A stretch of DNA of 51,178 nucleotides, taken from IMG/VR virus record IMGVR_UViG_3300010430_000066, positions 1 to 51,178 of that record. One strand, given 5' to 3'. The notes under the pieces are model-generated. The model worked only from the letters and a program-made list of their open reading frames with translations. It did no database searches and had not been told where the DNA came from. Shown piece by piece: positions 14,569 to 22,056 of the stretch. Position 1 is the first letter of the stretch, and every line of letters starts with the position of its first letter. Origin of the DNA: a virus. Position numbers and translations under genes: made by a program.

Positions 14569-14931
14569 ATGTTTGAGAACGAATTAATAGCCGGATTTAC
14601 TTTTTATCAGCTTATGGGGTTCTTTACGATCTTCTTTGCGGTGATTAACATTGCCCTCTATTTATACGCAGCGCATATTTTATGGCGTTCACGGCACGTT
14701 ATAACTCAGGCTTTGAGGGACAAGATAATCATTGAGGCTCTATTAACCTTTACTACCGTAATGATGGGTATAGGCGCGTTTATGGATATGCCGCAAATAT
14801 GGTGGCAGGTATCGTATGTTTGCAGGGTTGGATTACTCGCAATATCCCCATTCGTTATCTATCGCCTCGTTAAAGCATGTTACACCGTAGCAAACACACA
14901 ACAGGAGACACATGGAAAAGATAGCCGCTAG
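14569..14931 (+). CDS. Membrane protein with three transmembrane segments, holin candidate
   Basis: 120 residues. Hydrophobic segments at about 8-38 (FTFYQLMGFFTIFFAVINIALYLYAAHILW), 55-72 (ALLTFTTVMMGIGAFM) and 78-100 (WWQVSYVCRVGLLAISPFVIYRLV), then a charged tail. GAGGAAAGGG lies upstream. Followed by a one-segment coiled-coil protein and a lipoprotein, this could be a holin in a lysis-like group, although the main lysis cassette is at 40.4 kb. It overlaps the next gene by 20 nt. Confidence 0.66.
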   Translation: MFENELIAGFTFYQLMGFFTIFFAVINIALYLYAAHILWRSRHVITQALRDKIIIEALLTFTTVMMGIGAFMDMPQIWWQVSYVCRVGLLAISPFVIYRLVKACYTVANTQQETHGKDSR

Positions 14932-15166
14932 TGCAGCCCTTGGGTTACAGGAAAGCGTGCTAGGAGCGGCTGTAATCCTCTTAGTGGTAATGCTCTTTAT
15001 TGTTCTAAAATTAGTTTTTCAACATATAAAGGAATCAGACAAAAGATGGTCTGAAACAGTTGATAAAAACACATCTGCGTTAAACGAAATGACCAAAGTG
15101 CATAGGGAGGGGAATGATAAGATCGCTGAAAAAATTACTCAAGCTCTCCTGCATTCTCGCGATTAG
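14912..15166 (+). CDS. One-segment membrane protein with coiled coil (i-spanin-like)
   Basis: 84 residues: a hydrophobic segment at about 15-37 (ESVLGAAVILLVVMLFIVLKLVF) followed by a charged helical region (QHIKESDKRWSETVDKNTSALNEMTKVHREGNDKIAEKITQALL) with heptad character. This is the shape of inner-membrane spanins (Rz). A small lipoprotein is encoded in another frame starting at 15114 inside it, the usual Rz/Rz1 overlap. Assignment is by architecture only. Confidence 0.58.
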   Translation: MEKIAASAALGLQESVLGAAVILLVVMLFIVLKLVFQHIKESDKRWSETVDKNTSALNEMTKVHREGNDKIAEKITQALLHSRD

Positions 15167-15275
15167 TAGCTGCACACCTTATTACTCTACCGCAATCTCT
15201 TTGCCTTGCCACATAAGCCCTGATAAATCCATTGAATGTTTAGTAAAGATTGAGCCAAAGGTAATTTTGGATTAG
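15114..15275 (+). CDS. Small lipoprotein (o-spanin-like)
   Basis: 53 residues from the ATG at 15114, with AGGGAGG just upstream, overlapping the previous gene in a different frame. The signal sequence MIRSLKKLLKLSCILAISSC has a basic start, hydrophobic core and lipobox I-S-S-C with Cys20 as the lipidated residue. The mature part is short and has two more cysteines. Overlap with a membrane coiled-coil gene suggests an outer-membrane spanin partner. Confidence 0.62.
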   Translation: MIRSLKKLLKLSCILAISSCTPYYSTAISLPCHISPDKSIECLVKIEPKVILD

Positions 15276-15373
15276 GTTCAATAAGAACCAAGGGCACAAG
15301 GATTATAGATATGAGATTCAAAGAAATCCATGCGCTCACTAATGCTTAATATCGGTTATTTCATTTTAATTTG

Positions 15374-15403
15374 AAAAGGTGGTACGATGTTATCACCTTT
15401 TTT
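15374..15403 (+). terminator. Intrinsic terminator just before terL
   Basis: AAAAGGTG (15374-15381) and CACCTTTT (15394-15401) form an 8-bp stem with a 12-base loop, followed by T residues. It lies 23 bases before the terL start, so terL is either transcribed by partial read-through or from a promoter hidden in or after the hairpin. The 98 bases between 15275 and here contain a GGTTC/GAACC hairpin and no gene. Confidence 0.72.
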
Positions 15404-15425
15404 CTTTGCATAGGCATGGAATCAC

Positions 15426-17087
15426 ATGAGTCAGTCACTCTTAGACGAGATTATAGAGAGATTTGAAAGTCTTCCACAGGAAGAGAAAGACACGGTATTA
15501 AGGGCAGTTGATCAAACAACAGGCTCTATGCCGTGGGTTCCTCTGCCCGGTAAGCAAATGGATGCGTATTTCTGTGAGGCTGATGAGCTTTTCTATGGTG
15601 GTTCAGCAGGTGGTGGTAAAACTGATCTTGGTATTGGCCTTGCACTGACAGCACACAGAAACAGCCTGTTTTTAAGGCGTGAGCGGGATACTGCAAAAGA
15701 TGCGTTTGATCGTGTCGAAGGTGTGCTTGATACAACAGAGGGTAGGAATGCTGCTGATTTGGTTTGGAAGTATCAGACAGGGGATACAGAGCGCCGTGTT
15801 AAATTTGCAGGGTGTAAGGATGAGAAAGATAAGCAGAAATACAAAGGCCGACCGCATGACCTTTATGTGTTTGATGAAATCAGTGACTTTTTAAAGTCTC
15901 AGTTTATGTTTATCAAGACATGGAACAGGTCAGCCGTTGAGGGTCAGCGTTGCCGCGTTTTATGCACAGGAAATCCACCAACAACAGCAGAGGGCTTGTG
16001 GGTTATTGAGTATTGGGCAGCATGGCTGGATCCAAAGCATCCTAACCCTGCCAAAGAGGGTGAATTACGCTGGTACACAACAGATAAATACGGCATTGAA
16101 CATGAAGTGCCGGGGCGTGAGCATACTTTTCATCATGAGGATGGCACAACAGAAACAATAAAAGCGCGTAGCAGAACATTTATTCGCGCATCACTGGCTG
16201 ACAATCCCTATTTAATGAACACAGAATATGGCGCAAATCTTGATGCTCTGCCTGCTGATTTGCGTTTGGCCTATCGTGATGGTCGATTTGATATCTCACT
16301 GGAAGACAATCCAAAGCAGGTTATTCCTACGCAATGGATACTTGAAGCGCAGCAGCGTTGGAGAGAGGTTTATTTCGGTAAGCCGCCAAAGAACGTACCG
16401 ATGTGTGCCATGGGTGTAGATATCGCGCAGGGCGGTGAGGATGAGACAATAATTGCTCCACGATATGACGGATGGTATGCGCCTATGATCAGTGCCAAGG
16501 GTAAGGATACGCCCGATGGTAAATCCGTTGTTTCTCTTGTTGTTGCACACAGGCGTGATGGAGCATTGCCTATTCTTGATATGGGTGGTGGTTTTGGTGG
16601 TGCAACATCAGAGAGAATGAGTGATAACAAGATTAAGCATGCAAAATATAAGGGCGGGGCAGGCTCAAAGGCACGTTCTAAGTGCGGTACATTTTCGTTT
16701 TACAACAAAAGAGCAGAGGCTTATTGGCGTTTCAGAGAGGCGTTAGACCCTGAGCAACCCGGCGGTAGTGACATTGCACTGCCTGATGATCCAAAGCTGG
16801 TTGCTGATTTATCTGCACCGTTATTTGATTATAAAAGATCAAGTGGCGGGTTTCTTGAGTTGAAAATTACGTCAAAAGAGGATTTAATAAAAAATCTTGG
16901 TCGCTCACCTGACCGTGGTGATGCTGTTATTATGGCATGGACGGATGGCCAAAAGGCCGATAGTTATGCTACTATGTGGAACAGTGATCAAAACCCACAG
17001 GTTAAGATGGGTCATCAAAAAGCCAGACGATCAACACCATCGGGTAAAACATCCGTAAATGTTGGTTATTCAAATCGCCGCAGATAG
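15426..17087 (+). CDS. terL: Terminase large subunit
   Basis: 553 residues. Walker A GGSAGGGKTD at about 58-67, Walker B-type LYVFDEIS at about 146-153, and coupling motif LCTGNPP near 180 make the N-terminal ATPase. The C-terminal RNase H-like nuclease starts with MGVDIAQGGEDET (Asp near 331) and includes DRGDAVIMAW near the end. It cuts concatemeric DNA and drives it into the prohead through the portal. The sequence belongs to the Terminase_6 group common in BPP-1-type podoviruses. The start ATG at 15426 has no strong ribosome site. Confidence 0.95.
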   Translation: MSQSLLDEIIERFESLPQEEKDTVLRAVDQTTGSMPWVPLPGKQMDAYFCEADELFYGGSAGGGKTDLGIGLALTAHRNSLFLRRERDTAKDAFDRVEGVLDTTEGRNAADLVWKYQTGDTERRVKFAGCKDEKDKQKYKGRPHDLYVFDEISDFLKSQFMFIKTWNRSAVEGQRCRVLCTGNPPTTAEGLWVIEYWAAWLDPKHPNPAKEGELRWYTTDKYGIEHEVPGREHTFHHEDGTTETIKARSRTFIRASLADNPYLMNTEYGANLDALPADLRLAYRDGRFDISLEDNPKQVIPTQWILEAQQRWREVYFGKPPKNVPMCAMGVDIAQGGEDETIIAPRYDGWYAPMISAKGKDTPDGKSVVSLVVAHRRDGALPILDMGGGFGGATSERMSDNKIKHAKYKGGAGSKARSKCGTFSFYNKRAEAYWRFREALDPEQPGGSDIALPDDPKLVADLSAPLFDYKRSSGGFLELKITSKEDLIKNLGRSPDRGDAVIMAWTDGQKADSYATMWNSDQNPQVKMGHQKARRSTPSGKTSVNVGYSNRRR

Positions 17088-17094
17088 CGGTATC

Positions 17095-17128
17095 AAGTGC
17101 CTATTTAAGTGAATATGAAGTGCCTTCT
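17095..17128 (+). promoter_or_regulatory. GTGCC-repeat motif before the portal operon
   Basis: AAGTGCCTATTT (17095-17106) matches 11368-11379 exactly, and a second AAGTGCCTTCTT lies at 17118-17129. Both are in the 69-base gap between terL and the gene at 17157. Candidate late promoter or regulator site; no clear -35/-10 pair is evident. Confidence 0.3.
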
Positions 17129-17156
17129 TGTTTGATTTATCATACGGAGTGTTTCA

Positions 17157-17342
17157 ATGGGCAATCCATTTAAAAAACCAAAGGCCGCACCTGCGCCACC
17201 ACCACCACCAAAACCAATACCTATGCCAGATGAGGAGCAGATACAGCGCTCTGAAAGACGTAAGGCCGCACAAAGGCAGCGTACTTCTGGCCGTGCCTCA
17301 ACAGTTTTAACTCAAGGCGATAAGCTTGGTGGTGGGTACTAA
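17157..17342 (+). CDS. Small Pro-rich virion-operon protein
   Basis: 61 residues with GGAG upstream. The N-terminus is Pro/Lys-rich (FKKPKAAPAPPPPPKPIP), then a basic segment RSERRKAAQRQRTSGRASTVLT and a Gly-rich end (GDKLGGGY). This short protein between terL and portal recurs in T7/BPP-1-like podoviruses. No function is known. It overlaps the portal start by one base (TAATG). Confidence 0.78.
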   Translation: MGNPFKKPKAAPAPPPPPKPIPMPDEEQIQRSERRKAAQRQRTSGRASTVLTQGDKLGGGY

Positions 17343-18991
17343 TGGAAGATACGCGCGCAAAGGAATTAATTAAGCAGGGTGATTATCTTTTTAGAAAGAA
17401 GTCTCCCCTCCTGTCTCTACATCAAGAGCAGGCTGATCATTTTTATCCTGAGCGTGCTGATTTTACGGTTGGACGTTCTATTGGTGAGGAGTTTGCAAAT
17501 CACCTTACAACATCCTTTCCGATATTAACGCGCAGAGAGCTTGGCTCAACTGTCTCATCCATGCTGCGCCCTAAAAATAAGGAGTGGTACAACATATCAA
17601 CAAATCGTGATGAGAATGTTGATAATTATGGCCGCGCATGGCTTGAGGACAAAGAAAAGGTAATGCGCCGCGCTATGTATGACCCTGATGCAATGTTTGT
17701 CAGGGCAACCAAAGAGGCTGACAATGACTTTGTGACGTTTGGTAATGCCGTTATATCCACAGAGTTAAACCGCACACGCACAGCGCTGATTTATAGATGT
17801 TGGCATTTGCGTGATGTGGTGTGGAAAGAAAACATGTTGGGTAAGGTGGATACTATCCACAGGCGATGGAAGCCAACAGCACGTGAGCTTGTGCAGATGT
17901 TTGGTACGGATAAACTTGATAGCAAGATTGTTGAATGCACCACCAATTCAAATAAGAATGCTTATACACAGTTTGATGTGCGGCACATTATCCTGCCTGT
18001 GGATCAATATCAGGTTGCGGCCGGTGATGGTAAGAAATTTATAACACCCTATGTTTCAGTTTATGTTGATGTTCAGCATTGCAGGGTTATTGAGGAAACA
18101 GGCTCATGGACATGCGTTTATTCAATACCGCGTTGGCAGACCGTTGCGGGTAGCCAGTATGGTTATTCTCCTGCTACCGTTGCAGCGCTTCCAGATGCAC
18201 GTCTTATTCAGGCCATGACGCTTACACTTCTTGAGGCAGGTGAAAAGGCTGTTAATCCACCAATGATAGCGCAGGGCGATGTTGTGCGCAGTGATATTTC
18301 AATCTATGCAGGCGGTGTGACGTGGGTCGATAAGGAATATGATGAGCGCCTTGGTGATTCTCTTCGCCCGATTAATCAGGATTATGGCGCTTTGCCTTTT
18401 GGTATGGATATGCGTGAGGATATCAAGGCCACAATCATGGAGGCTTTCTATCTTAATAAGCTTTCTCTTCCTCCTGCTGATAACGGAGACATGACCGCGT
18501 TTGAAGTTGGTCAGCGTATTGAGGAATATATCCGCAATGCTTTGCCTTTATTTGAACCCATGGAAATGGAATATAACGGCTCTGTGTGTGAGCATACTTT
18601 TGAAATCCTTATGCGTGAGGGCGCTTTCGGTGCGCCTGCTGACATTCCTGATTCTCTGCGCGGTAAAGAGATTAAGTTTAAATTCTCATCCCCTCTACAT
18701 GATGCTGTGGACAGGCAGGATGCTCAGAAATTTATGGAGACAAGAAACATCTTGGCACAGGCCGCGGAAATGGATCCATCAGCGCCGTTTATGGTTGATG
18801 GTGCTACAGCGTTGCGTGAAACGTTGAAAGCCCTTGGTACGCCTGCATCATGGATGCGCGAAGATGCAGAAGTGAAACGTTTAATGCAGCAAAGGCAGGA
18901 AGAAATACAGCAAGCGCAGCAAATGGAAATGCTTGAGAAAGGCTCTAAAGGCGCTGCAAACATGGCAAAAGCAGCAAGTGAAATGCAGTAA
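17342..18991 (+). CDS. Portal protein (T7-type head-tail connector)
   Basis: 549 residues, close to the length of T7 gp8-like connectors (Head-tail_con family). Markers: FYPERADFTVGRSIGEEFANHLTTSFPILTRRELGSTVSSMLRPKNKEWYNI at the N-terminus, a Trp-rich central wing region, the stem around GAGEKAVNPPMIAQGDVVRSDISIYAGGVTWV, and a Gln/Met-rich C-terminal coil (MQQRQEEIQQAQQMEMLEKG). Twelve copies form the vertex through which DNA is packaged and ejected. Confidence 0.94.
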   Translation: MEDTRAKELIKQGDYLFRKKSPLLSLHQEQADHFYPERADFTVGRSIGEEFANHLTTSFPILTRRELGSTVSSMLRPKNKEWYNISTNRDENVDNYGRAWLEDKEKVMRRAMYDPDAMFVRATKEADNDFVTFGNAVISTELNRTRTALIYRCWHLRDVVWKENMLGKVDTIHRRWKPTARELVQMFGTDKLDSKIVECTTNSNKNAYTQFDVRHIILPVDQYQVAAGDGKKFITPYVSVYVDVQHCRVIEETGSWTCVYSIPRWQTVAGSQYGYSPATVAALPDARLIQAMTLTLLEAGEKAVNPPMIAQGDVVRSDISIYAGGVTWVDKEYDERLGDSLRPINQDYGALPFGMDMREDIKATIMEAFYLNKLSLPPADNGDMTAFEVGQRIEEYIRNALPLFEPMEMEYNGSVCEHTFEILMREGAFGAPADIPDSLRGKEIKFKFSSPLHDAVDRQDAQKFMETRNILAQAAEMDPSAPFMVDGATALRETLKALGTPASWMREDAEVKRLMQQRQEEIQQAQQMEMLEKGSKGAANMAKAASEMQ

Positions 18992-19005
18992 CAGGAAATT
19001 AAATT

Positions 19006-19317
19006 ATGAGTACAGGAAATAAAAGGCAGATTAAGCCTAAAGACATTGAAGCGCCACATAAACCAGCAGAGCCGCCAAAGCACGTTATTAAGGCGTTACA
19101 GGCAATTTCCGCTGGTGAGGCAACAGAGCATCAACAGAAAAAGGCATTGCAGTGGATTATTAACGATGCATCGCGCGCGTATGAACCTGCATTTTATCCC
19201 GGTGAAGACGGGAGAAGAAACACTGACTTTGCGTTAGGCCGCGCATTTGTTGGGCAGCAAATTATAGGCCTATTGAAAATTAACTTACTGGCTTTAACAG
19301 GAGAAGAAAATGATTAG
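19006..19317 (+). CDS. Bbp19-like structural-operon protein
   Basis: 103 residues. After a basic N-terminus, the segment ALQWIINDASRAYEPAFYPGEDGRRNTDFALGRAFVGQQIIGLLKIN matches the Bbp19 family, named after the Bordetella phage BPP-1 protein found between portal and scaffold. Function unknown, probably virion assembly. It overlaps the scaffold gene by 8 nt. Confidence 0.83.
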   Translation: MSTGNKRQIKPKDIEAPHKPAEPPKHVIKALQAISAGEATEHQQKKALQWIINDASRAYEPAFYPGEDGRRNTDFALGRAFVGQQIIGLLKINLLALTGEEND

Positions 19318-20362
19318 AGATTTATTACATTACGGCGCATTGCCGTTTCTATTTAACCAAGATGAAGGTGATGGAGCCGCAGGTGGTGGTGCTGATGCAG
19401 GTGATCAAGGCGCTGACAATCAGGATTCAGGTGCGGATGACCAAGGTGATGCTGACACTGGTGCAGGTGATCAAGGCGCAGGTGGTGACGATGCTGATGC
19501 TGACACTGGTGCAGGTGATCAAGGCGCTGACAATCAGGATTCAGACGATGCAGGTGCGGGTGATGAGGAGAGCGGTGTTTGGTCTGATAAATGGCGCGAG
19601 TCTTATGCAGGCGATGATCAAAAGAAACTTGCATATTTGAATAGGTTTAATTCGCCAAAGGATTTGATTGATAAGGTTCTTGAACAAGATAAGCTTATTC
19701 GCAGCGGTGGCCACAAGAAAGAGGGTTTGAGTGAAAATCCTACGGATGAGGAAGTGGCAAAATATCGTGAGGAGAATGGCATTCCTGAAACCGCTGATGG
19801 ATATCTTGATAAACTTCCAGAGGGCTTGGTTCTTGGTGAAGATATCGCAGAAGAAACAAAACCTTTCCTTGAAAAGATGCATGAGATAAACGCATCACCA
19901 GAGTTTGTTGGATCCGCATTACAGCAATATGTGGACATGCAGGCAGCGCAGGCAGAGCAAATTGCGGCAAATGATGAAAAGCTATCCACAGACGCAATTG
20001 TTGAGCTTAAAACTGAGTGGGGTGCTGATTATCAGGCAAACATGCAGGCAATGCATAATTTTCTTGATGGCTATGTGCCGTCCGATGCCAGAGAGGATTT
20101 TGAAGGCGCAAGACTTGCTGATGGTACGCCTCTTTTTTGTTCCCCAACTTTTATATCAATGTTTTCTAAAATACAGAGAGATATTAATCCCCTTGGTGCG
20201 CAGACATCAGGTACAGGGATTGATAACATTGATGCTATTGAGGAAGAAATTAAGAACCTTGAGTCACAGATGGATACTAAGTCTTGGTATAAAGACGAAG
20301 CCAAACAGGAAAGATACCGCAAGCTTATTGGTGCGCGTGATCGTTATAAGAAACAGGCTTAA
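19310..20362 (+). CDS. Capsid scaffolding protein (T7 gp9/BPP-1 type)
   Basis: 350 residues. Residues about 20-85 are an extremely acidic Asp/Gly/Gln-rich tract built from DNA repeats. The rest is helical with ENPTDEEVAKYREENGIPETADGYLDKLPEGL, typical of podovirus scaffold and capsid-assembly proteins, and ends KDEAKQERYRKLIGARDRYKKQA, a charged helix suited to bind capsid subunits. Located directly before the major capsid protein. Scaffolds leave the prohead before or during packaging. Confidence 0.86.
   Translation: MIRDLLHYGALPFLFNQDEGDGAAGGGADAGDQGADNQDSGADDQGDADTGAGDQGAGGDDADADTGAGDQGADNQDSDDAGAGDEESGVWSDKWRESYAGDDQKKLAYLNRFNSPKDLIDKVLEQDKLIRSGGHKKEGLSENPTDEEVAKYREENGIPETADGYLDKLPEGLVLGEDIAEETKPFLEKMHEINASPEFVGSALQQYVDMQAAQAEQIAANDEKLSTDAIVELKTEWGADYQANMQAMHNFLDGYVPSDAREDFEGARLADGTPLFCSPTFISMFSKIQRDINPLGAQTSGTGIDNIDAIEEEIKNLESQMDTKSWYKDEAKQERYRKLIGARDRYKKQA
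19397..19544 (+). repeat. Direct repeats encoding acidic Gly/Asp linker of the scaffold
   Basis: A 34-bp unit at 19397-19430 recurs exactly at 19511-19544, and a 31-bp unit at 19448-19478 recurs exactly at 19496-19526. The repeats keep the reading frame and code for AGDQGADNQDS-type and DADTGAGDQGA-type units. Slippage or recombination here would change linker length in whole units without disrupting the gene. Confidence 0.95.
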
Positions 20363-20372
20363 TCTGTTAATT

Positions 20373-20413
20373 GGCCAAAAAGGGCTGATGCTTGTTGCAT
20401 TGGCCTTTTTTTT
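20373..20413 (+). terminator. Intrinsic terminator after the scaffold gene
   Basis: GGCCAA (20373-20378) pairs with TTGGCC (20400-20405), with an inner ATGC/GCA stem, followed by eight T residues. It separates the portal-scaffold transcript from the capsid gene, allowing separate capsid expression. Confidence 0.72.
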
Positions 20414-20430
20414 ATGAGATACTTTTTTCA

Positions 20431-20587
20431 GTACAGCCACCCTGTGTTCCACAGCCCTGTACACAGAATACATATGTCAGCCCTGTAACTTTCAGTGAAG
20501 CCCCGCAAGGCCACCCTTCACACAAAGCACACAGCCACCCTGACGCAAAAAATCATTACATCATTATTAACCCTTTATAGGAGGAGT
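20431..20587 (+). promoter_or_regulatory. Structured, repeat-containing leader of the major capsid gene
   Basis: A gene-free C-rich leader. GTACAG (20431-20436) pairs with CTGTAC (20457-20462) and inside it CTGTG pairs with CACAG around TTC. GTGAAG (20495-20500) pairs with CTTCAC (20516-20521). ACAGCCACCCTG occurs at 20433-20444 and 20531-20542; CAGCCCTGTA occurs at 20452-20461 and 20478-20487. It ends in GGAGGAG (20580-20586), a very strong ribosome site before the ATG at 20593. Probable mRNA stability or translation control element. Confidence 0.55.
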
Positions 20588-20592
20588 CTATT

Positions 20593-21441
20593 ATGGCAGA
20601 TACAGCCTTTCAGACCCAATTCCGTCAGGAGTTCATCCGCGGATTTGAACAAACAAAAAGTCTATTGCACGATTCTGTAACAAATGAGGTTATGGTCAAA
20701 GGTAATCAGGCCACATTCTTAGTTGCTGACAGTGGTGGTGTTCGCGCAGCAACACGCGGTACTAATGGCCGCATTCCGGGTCGCCCTGACAATTTGACAC
20801 AGACCACCGTTCCTTTGCGTGAAGTACATGATAAGCCTCAACGTACAGGCTTTAATATCTTTGCATCGCAAGGTGATGGTCGCCGTATCATGCAAGATAC
20901 TGCAATGAGTGTTATTAACCGTGAGATTGATCTTGATCTAATTGAGACAATGGAAAGTGGTGCTTCTGTGACTACAGGTACAGCGGCTACAGCGTCTCAA
21001 AACATGGTTATTAAAGCTTTAACAAAGCTTGGTAACGCATCAGTGCCTCTTGATGGTCGTGTATGGGCAGCGATTACGCCTGCATTCCTTGGTTATCTAC
21101 ACACAATTACAGAGTTTGCCTCTGCTGATTATGTGTCCAGAAAGCCTGCGGATAACAACGATGCGGCATGGAAAGACCAAACTGGTTATTACATGTGGAT
21201 GGGTGTTAAGTGGATTGTGCATCCTAACTTGCCGGGCGCTGGTACGTCTGCTGAGAAATGTTTTATGTATCATGAAACAGCAATCGGTTCTGCCGCGCCA
21301 AGTGAGTTGATTATGACTGCAGCCAACTACAACGAAGAGGATGATTACTCTTTTGCGCGTTGCTCTGCTTTCATCGGCTCTGGTGTATTGCAATCTACTG
21401 GCCTTGTTCAGATGAACCATAATGGTTCAGCAATCTCATAA
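20593..21441 (+). CDS. Major capsid protein
   Basis: 282 residues with GGAGGAG upstream. The pattern TAFQTQFRQEFIRGFEQTKSLLHDSVTNEVMVKGNQATFLVADSGG, then GRIPGRPDNLTQTTVPLREVHDKPQRTGFNIFASQGDGRRIMQDTAMSVINREIDLDLIETMESG, is that of HK97-fold capsid proteins of BPP-1-like podoviruses (phage capsid protein family of this size). The P-loop- and A-domain-like beta segments follow, ending VLQSTGLVQMNHN. Position, strong ribosome site and terminators on both sides fit the most abundant virion protein. Confidence 0.92.
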   Translation: MADTAFQTQFRQEFIRGFEQTKSLLHDSVTNEVMVKGNQATFLVADSGGVRAATRGTNGRIPGRPDNLTQTTVPLREVHDKPQRTGFNIFASQGDGRRIMQDTAMSVINREIDLDLIETMESGASVTTGTAATASQNMVIKALTKLGNASVPLDGRVWAAITPAFLGYLHTITEFASADYVSRKPADNNDAAWKDQTGYYMWMGVKWIVHPNLPGAGTSAEKCFMYHETAIGSAAPSELIMTAANYNEEDDYSFARCSAFIGSGVLQSTGLVQMNHNGSAIS

Positions 21442-21453
21442 TTGAATATGCAG

Positions 21454-21473
21454 AGGCGGGGCAACCCGCCTTT
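21454..21473 (+). terminator. Hairpin after the capsid gene (weak terminator or attenuator)
   Basis: AGGCGGG-GCAA-CCCGCCT is a perfect 7-bp GC-rich stem with a tetraloop, followed by only TTT. It may protect the capsid mRNA 3' end or reduce expression of the following gene. Confidence 0.6.
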
Positions 21474-21529
21474 GCACAGACTTAATGAGTATGAATATTT
21501 AAGTTAAATTTTAGAAATAGGAGAAGCTT

Positions 21530-21817
21530 ATGGCTTATTCAACATCCAATCCACCTATCCTAGTCAGCACTGGCCTTGCCGGTACTGGTCAGCGATGGGA
21601 ATACAAATCTGAGGATGCTGCATCCGCTGTTCGTGCCGCAGGCTACATCACAAACGGTCAATTACTTGGCATGAAGGTTGGTGATTTGGTCGATGTTCAC
21701 GATACGAATGCAACACCTTATACAGTGTCAACGCATATTGTTACCTCTGTTTCATCTTCTGATGATTCAGTTGATCTTGCAGATGCAGGTGCAACACACA
21801 GCACTGACACCGACTAA
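21530..21817 (+). CDS. Putative capsid decoration or minor head protein
   Basis: 95 residues, with AGGAGAAG upstream. Beta-rich: ILVSTGLAGTGQRWEYKSEDAASAVRAAGYITNGQLLGMKVGDLVDVHDTNATPYTVSTHIVTSVSSSDDSVDLADAG. Similar short proteins follow the capsid gene in BPP-1-like phages. A decoration or head-stabilising role is inferred from position and composition. Confidence 0.65.
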   Translation: MAYSTSNPPILVSTGLAGTGQRWEYKSEDAASAVRAAGYITNGQLLGMKVGDLVDVHDTNATPYTVSTHIVTSVSSSDDSVDLADAGATHSTDTD

Positions 21818-21842
21818 CAGAAAACAGCATTTTGCTGCTATG

Positions 21843-21884
21843 GAAACCCGCGTCTTCCTGTTCGCGGGTTTCTTTACTTTTTAT
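21843..21884 (+). terminator. Strong intrinsic terminator (first of two)
   Basis: GAAACCCGCG (21843-21852) and CGCGGGTTTC (21863-21872) form a perfect 10-bp stem with a 10-base loop, followed by TTTACTTTTT. It ends the capsid transcript. Confidence 0.88.
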
Positions 21885-21920
21885 TAAGATTTGCCTGATA
21901 TCTTATTTATACCCACACAC

Positions 21921-21960
21921 AAAGGCCTGATGTTCACCCCACGTCCATCAGGCCTTTTTT
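21921..21960 (+). terminator. Strong intrinsic terminator (second of two)
   Basis: AAAGGCCTGATG (21921-21932) and CATCAGGCCTTT (21946-21957) form a perfect 12-bp stem, followed by a T-run. On the other strand it is preceded by an A-run, so it may work both ways. Tandem terminators after the capsid unit imply very heavy transcription. Confidence 0.9.
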
Positions 21961-22056
21961 GTGACATTGCGCTTTTTTCTCTTTTGCCTCATAATGAAGC
22001 CTCAAAGTGCCTCCCCTACAATTTATATATTATCTAAAAAAACAGGAGTTTTATCT

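Noticed and set aside
14512-14576. Two mini frames of 10 and 15 codons between the esterase gene and 14569
   Set aside because: Very short, no clear ribosome sites, no recognisable features.
10153-15426. Diversity-generating retroelement, suggested by similarity of virion genes to BPP-1-type phages
   Set aside because: No reverse transcriptase gene and no template/variable repeat pair was seen near any fibre or spike gene.
19353-19634. Long His/Gln-rich frame on the minus strand and a Val/Met-rich frame on the plus strand within the scaffold gene
   Set aside because: Low-complexity shadows of the acidic DNA repeats; no ribosome site and the scaffold frame explains the sequence.
20414-20488. 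A 24-codon open frame inside the capsid leader
   Set aside because: Its ATG directly follows the terminator T-run and has no ribosome site; it crosses both hairpins.
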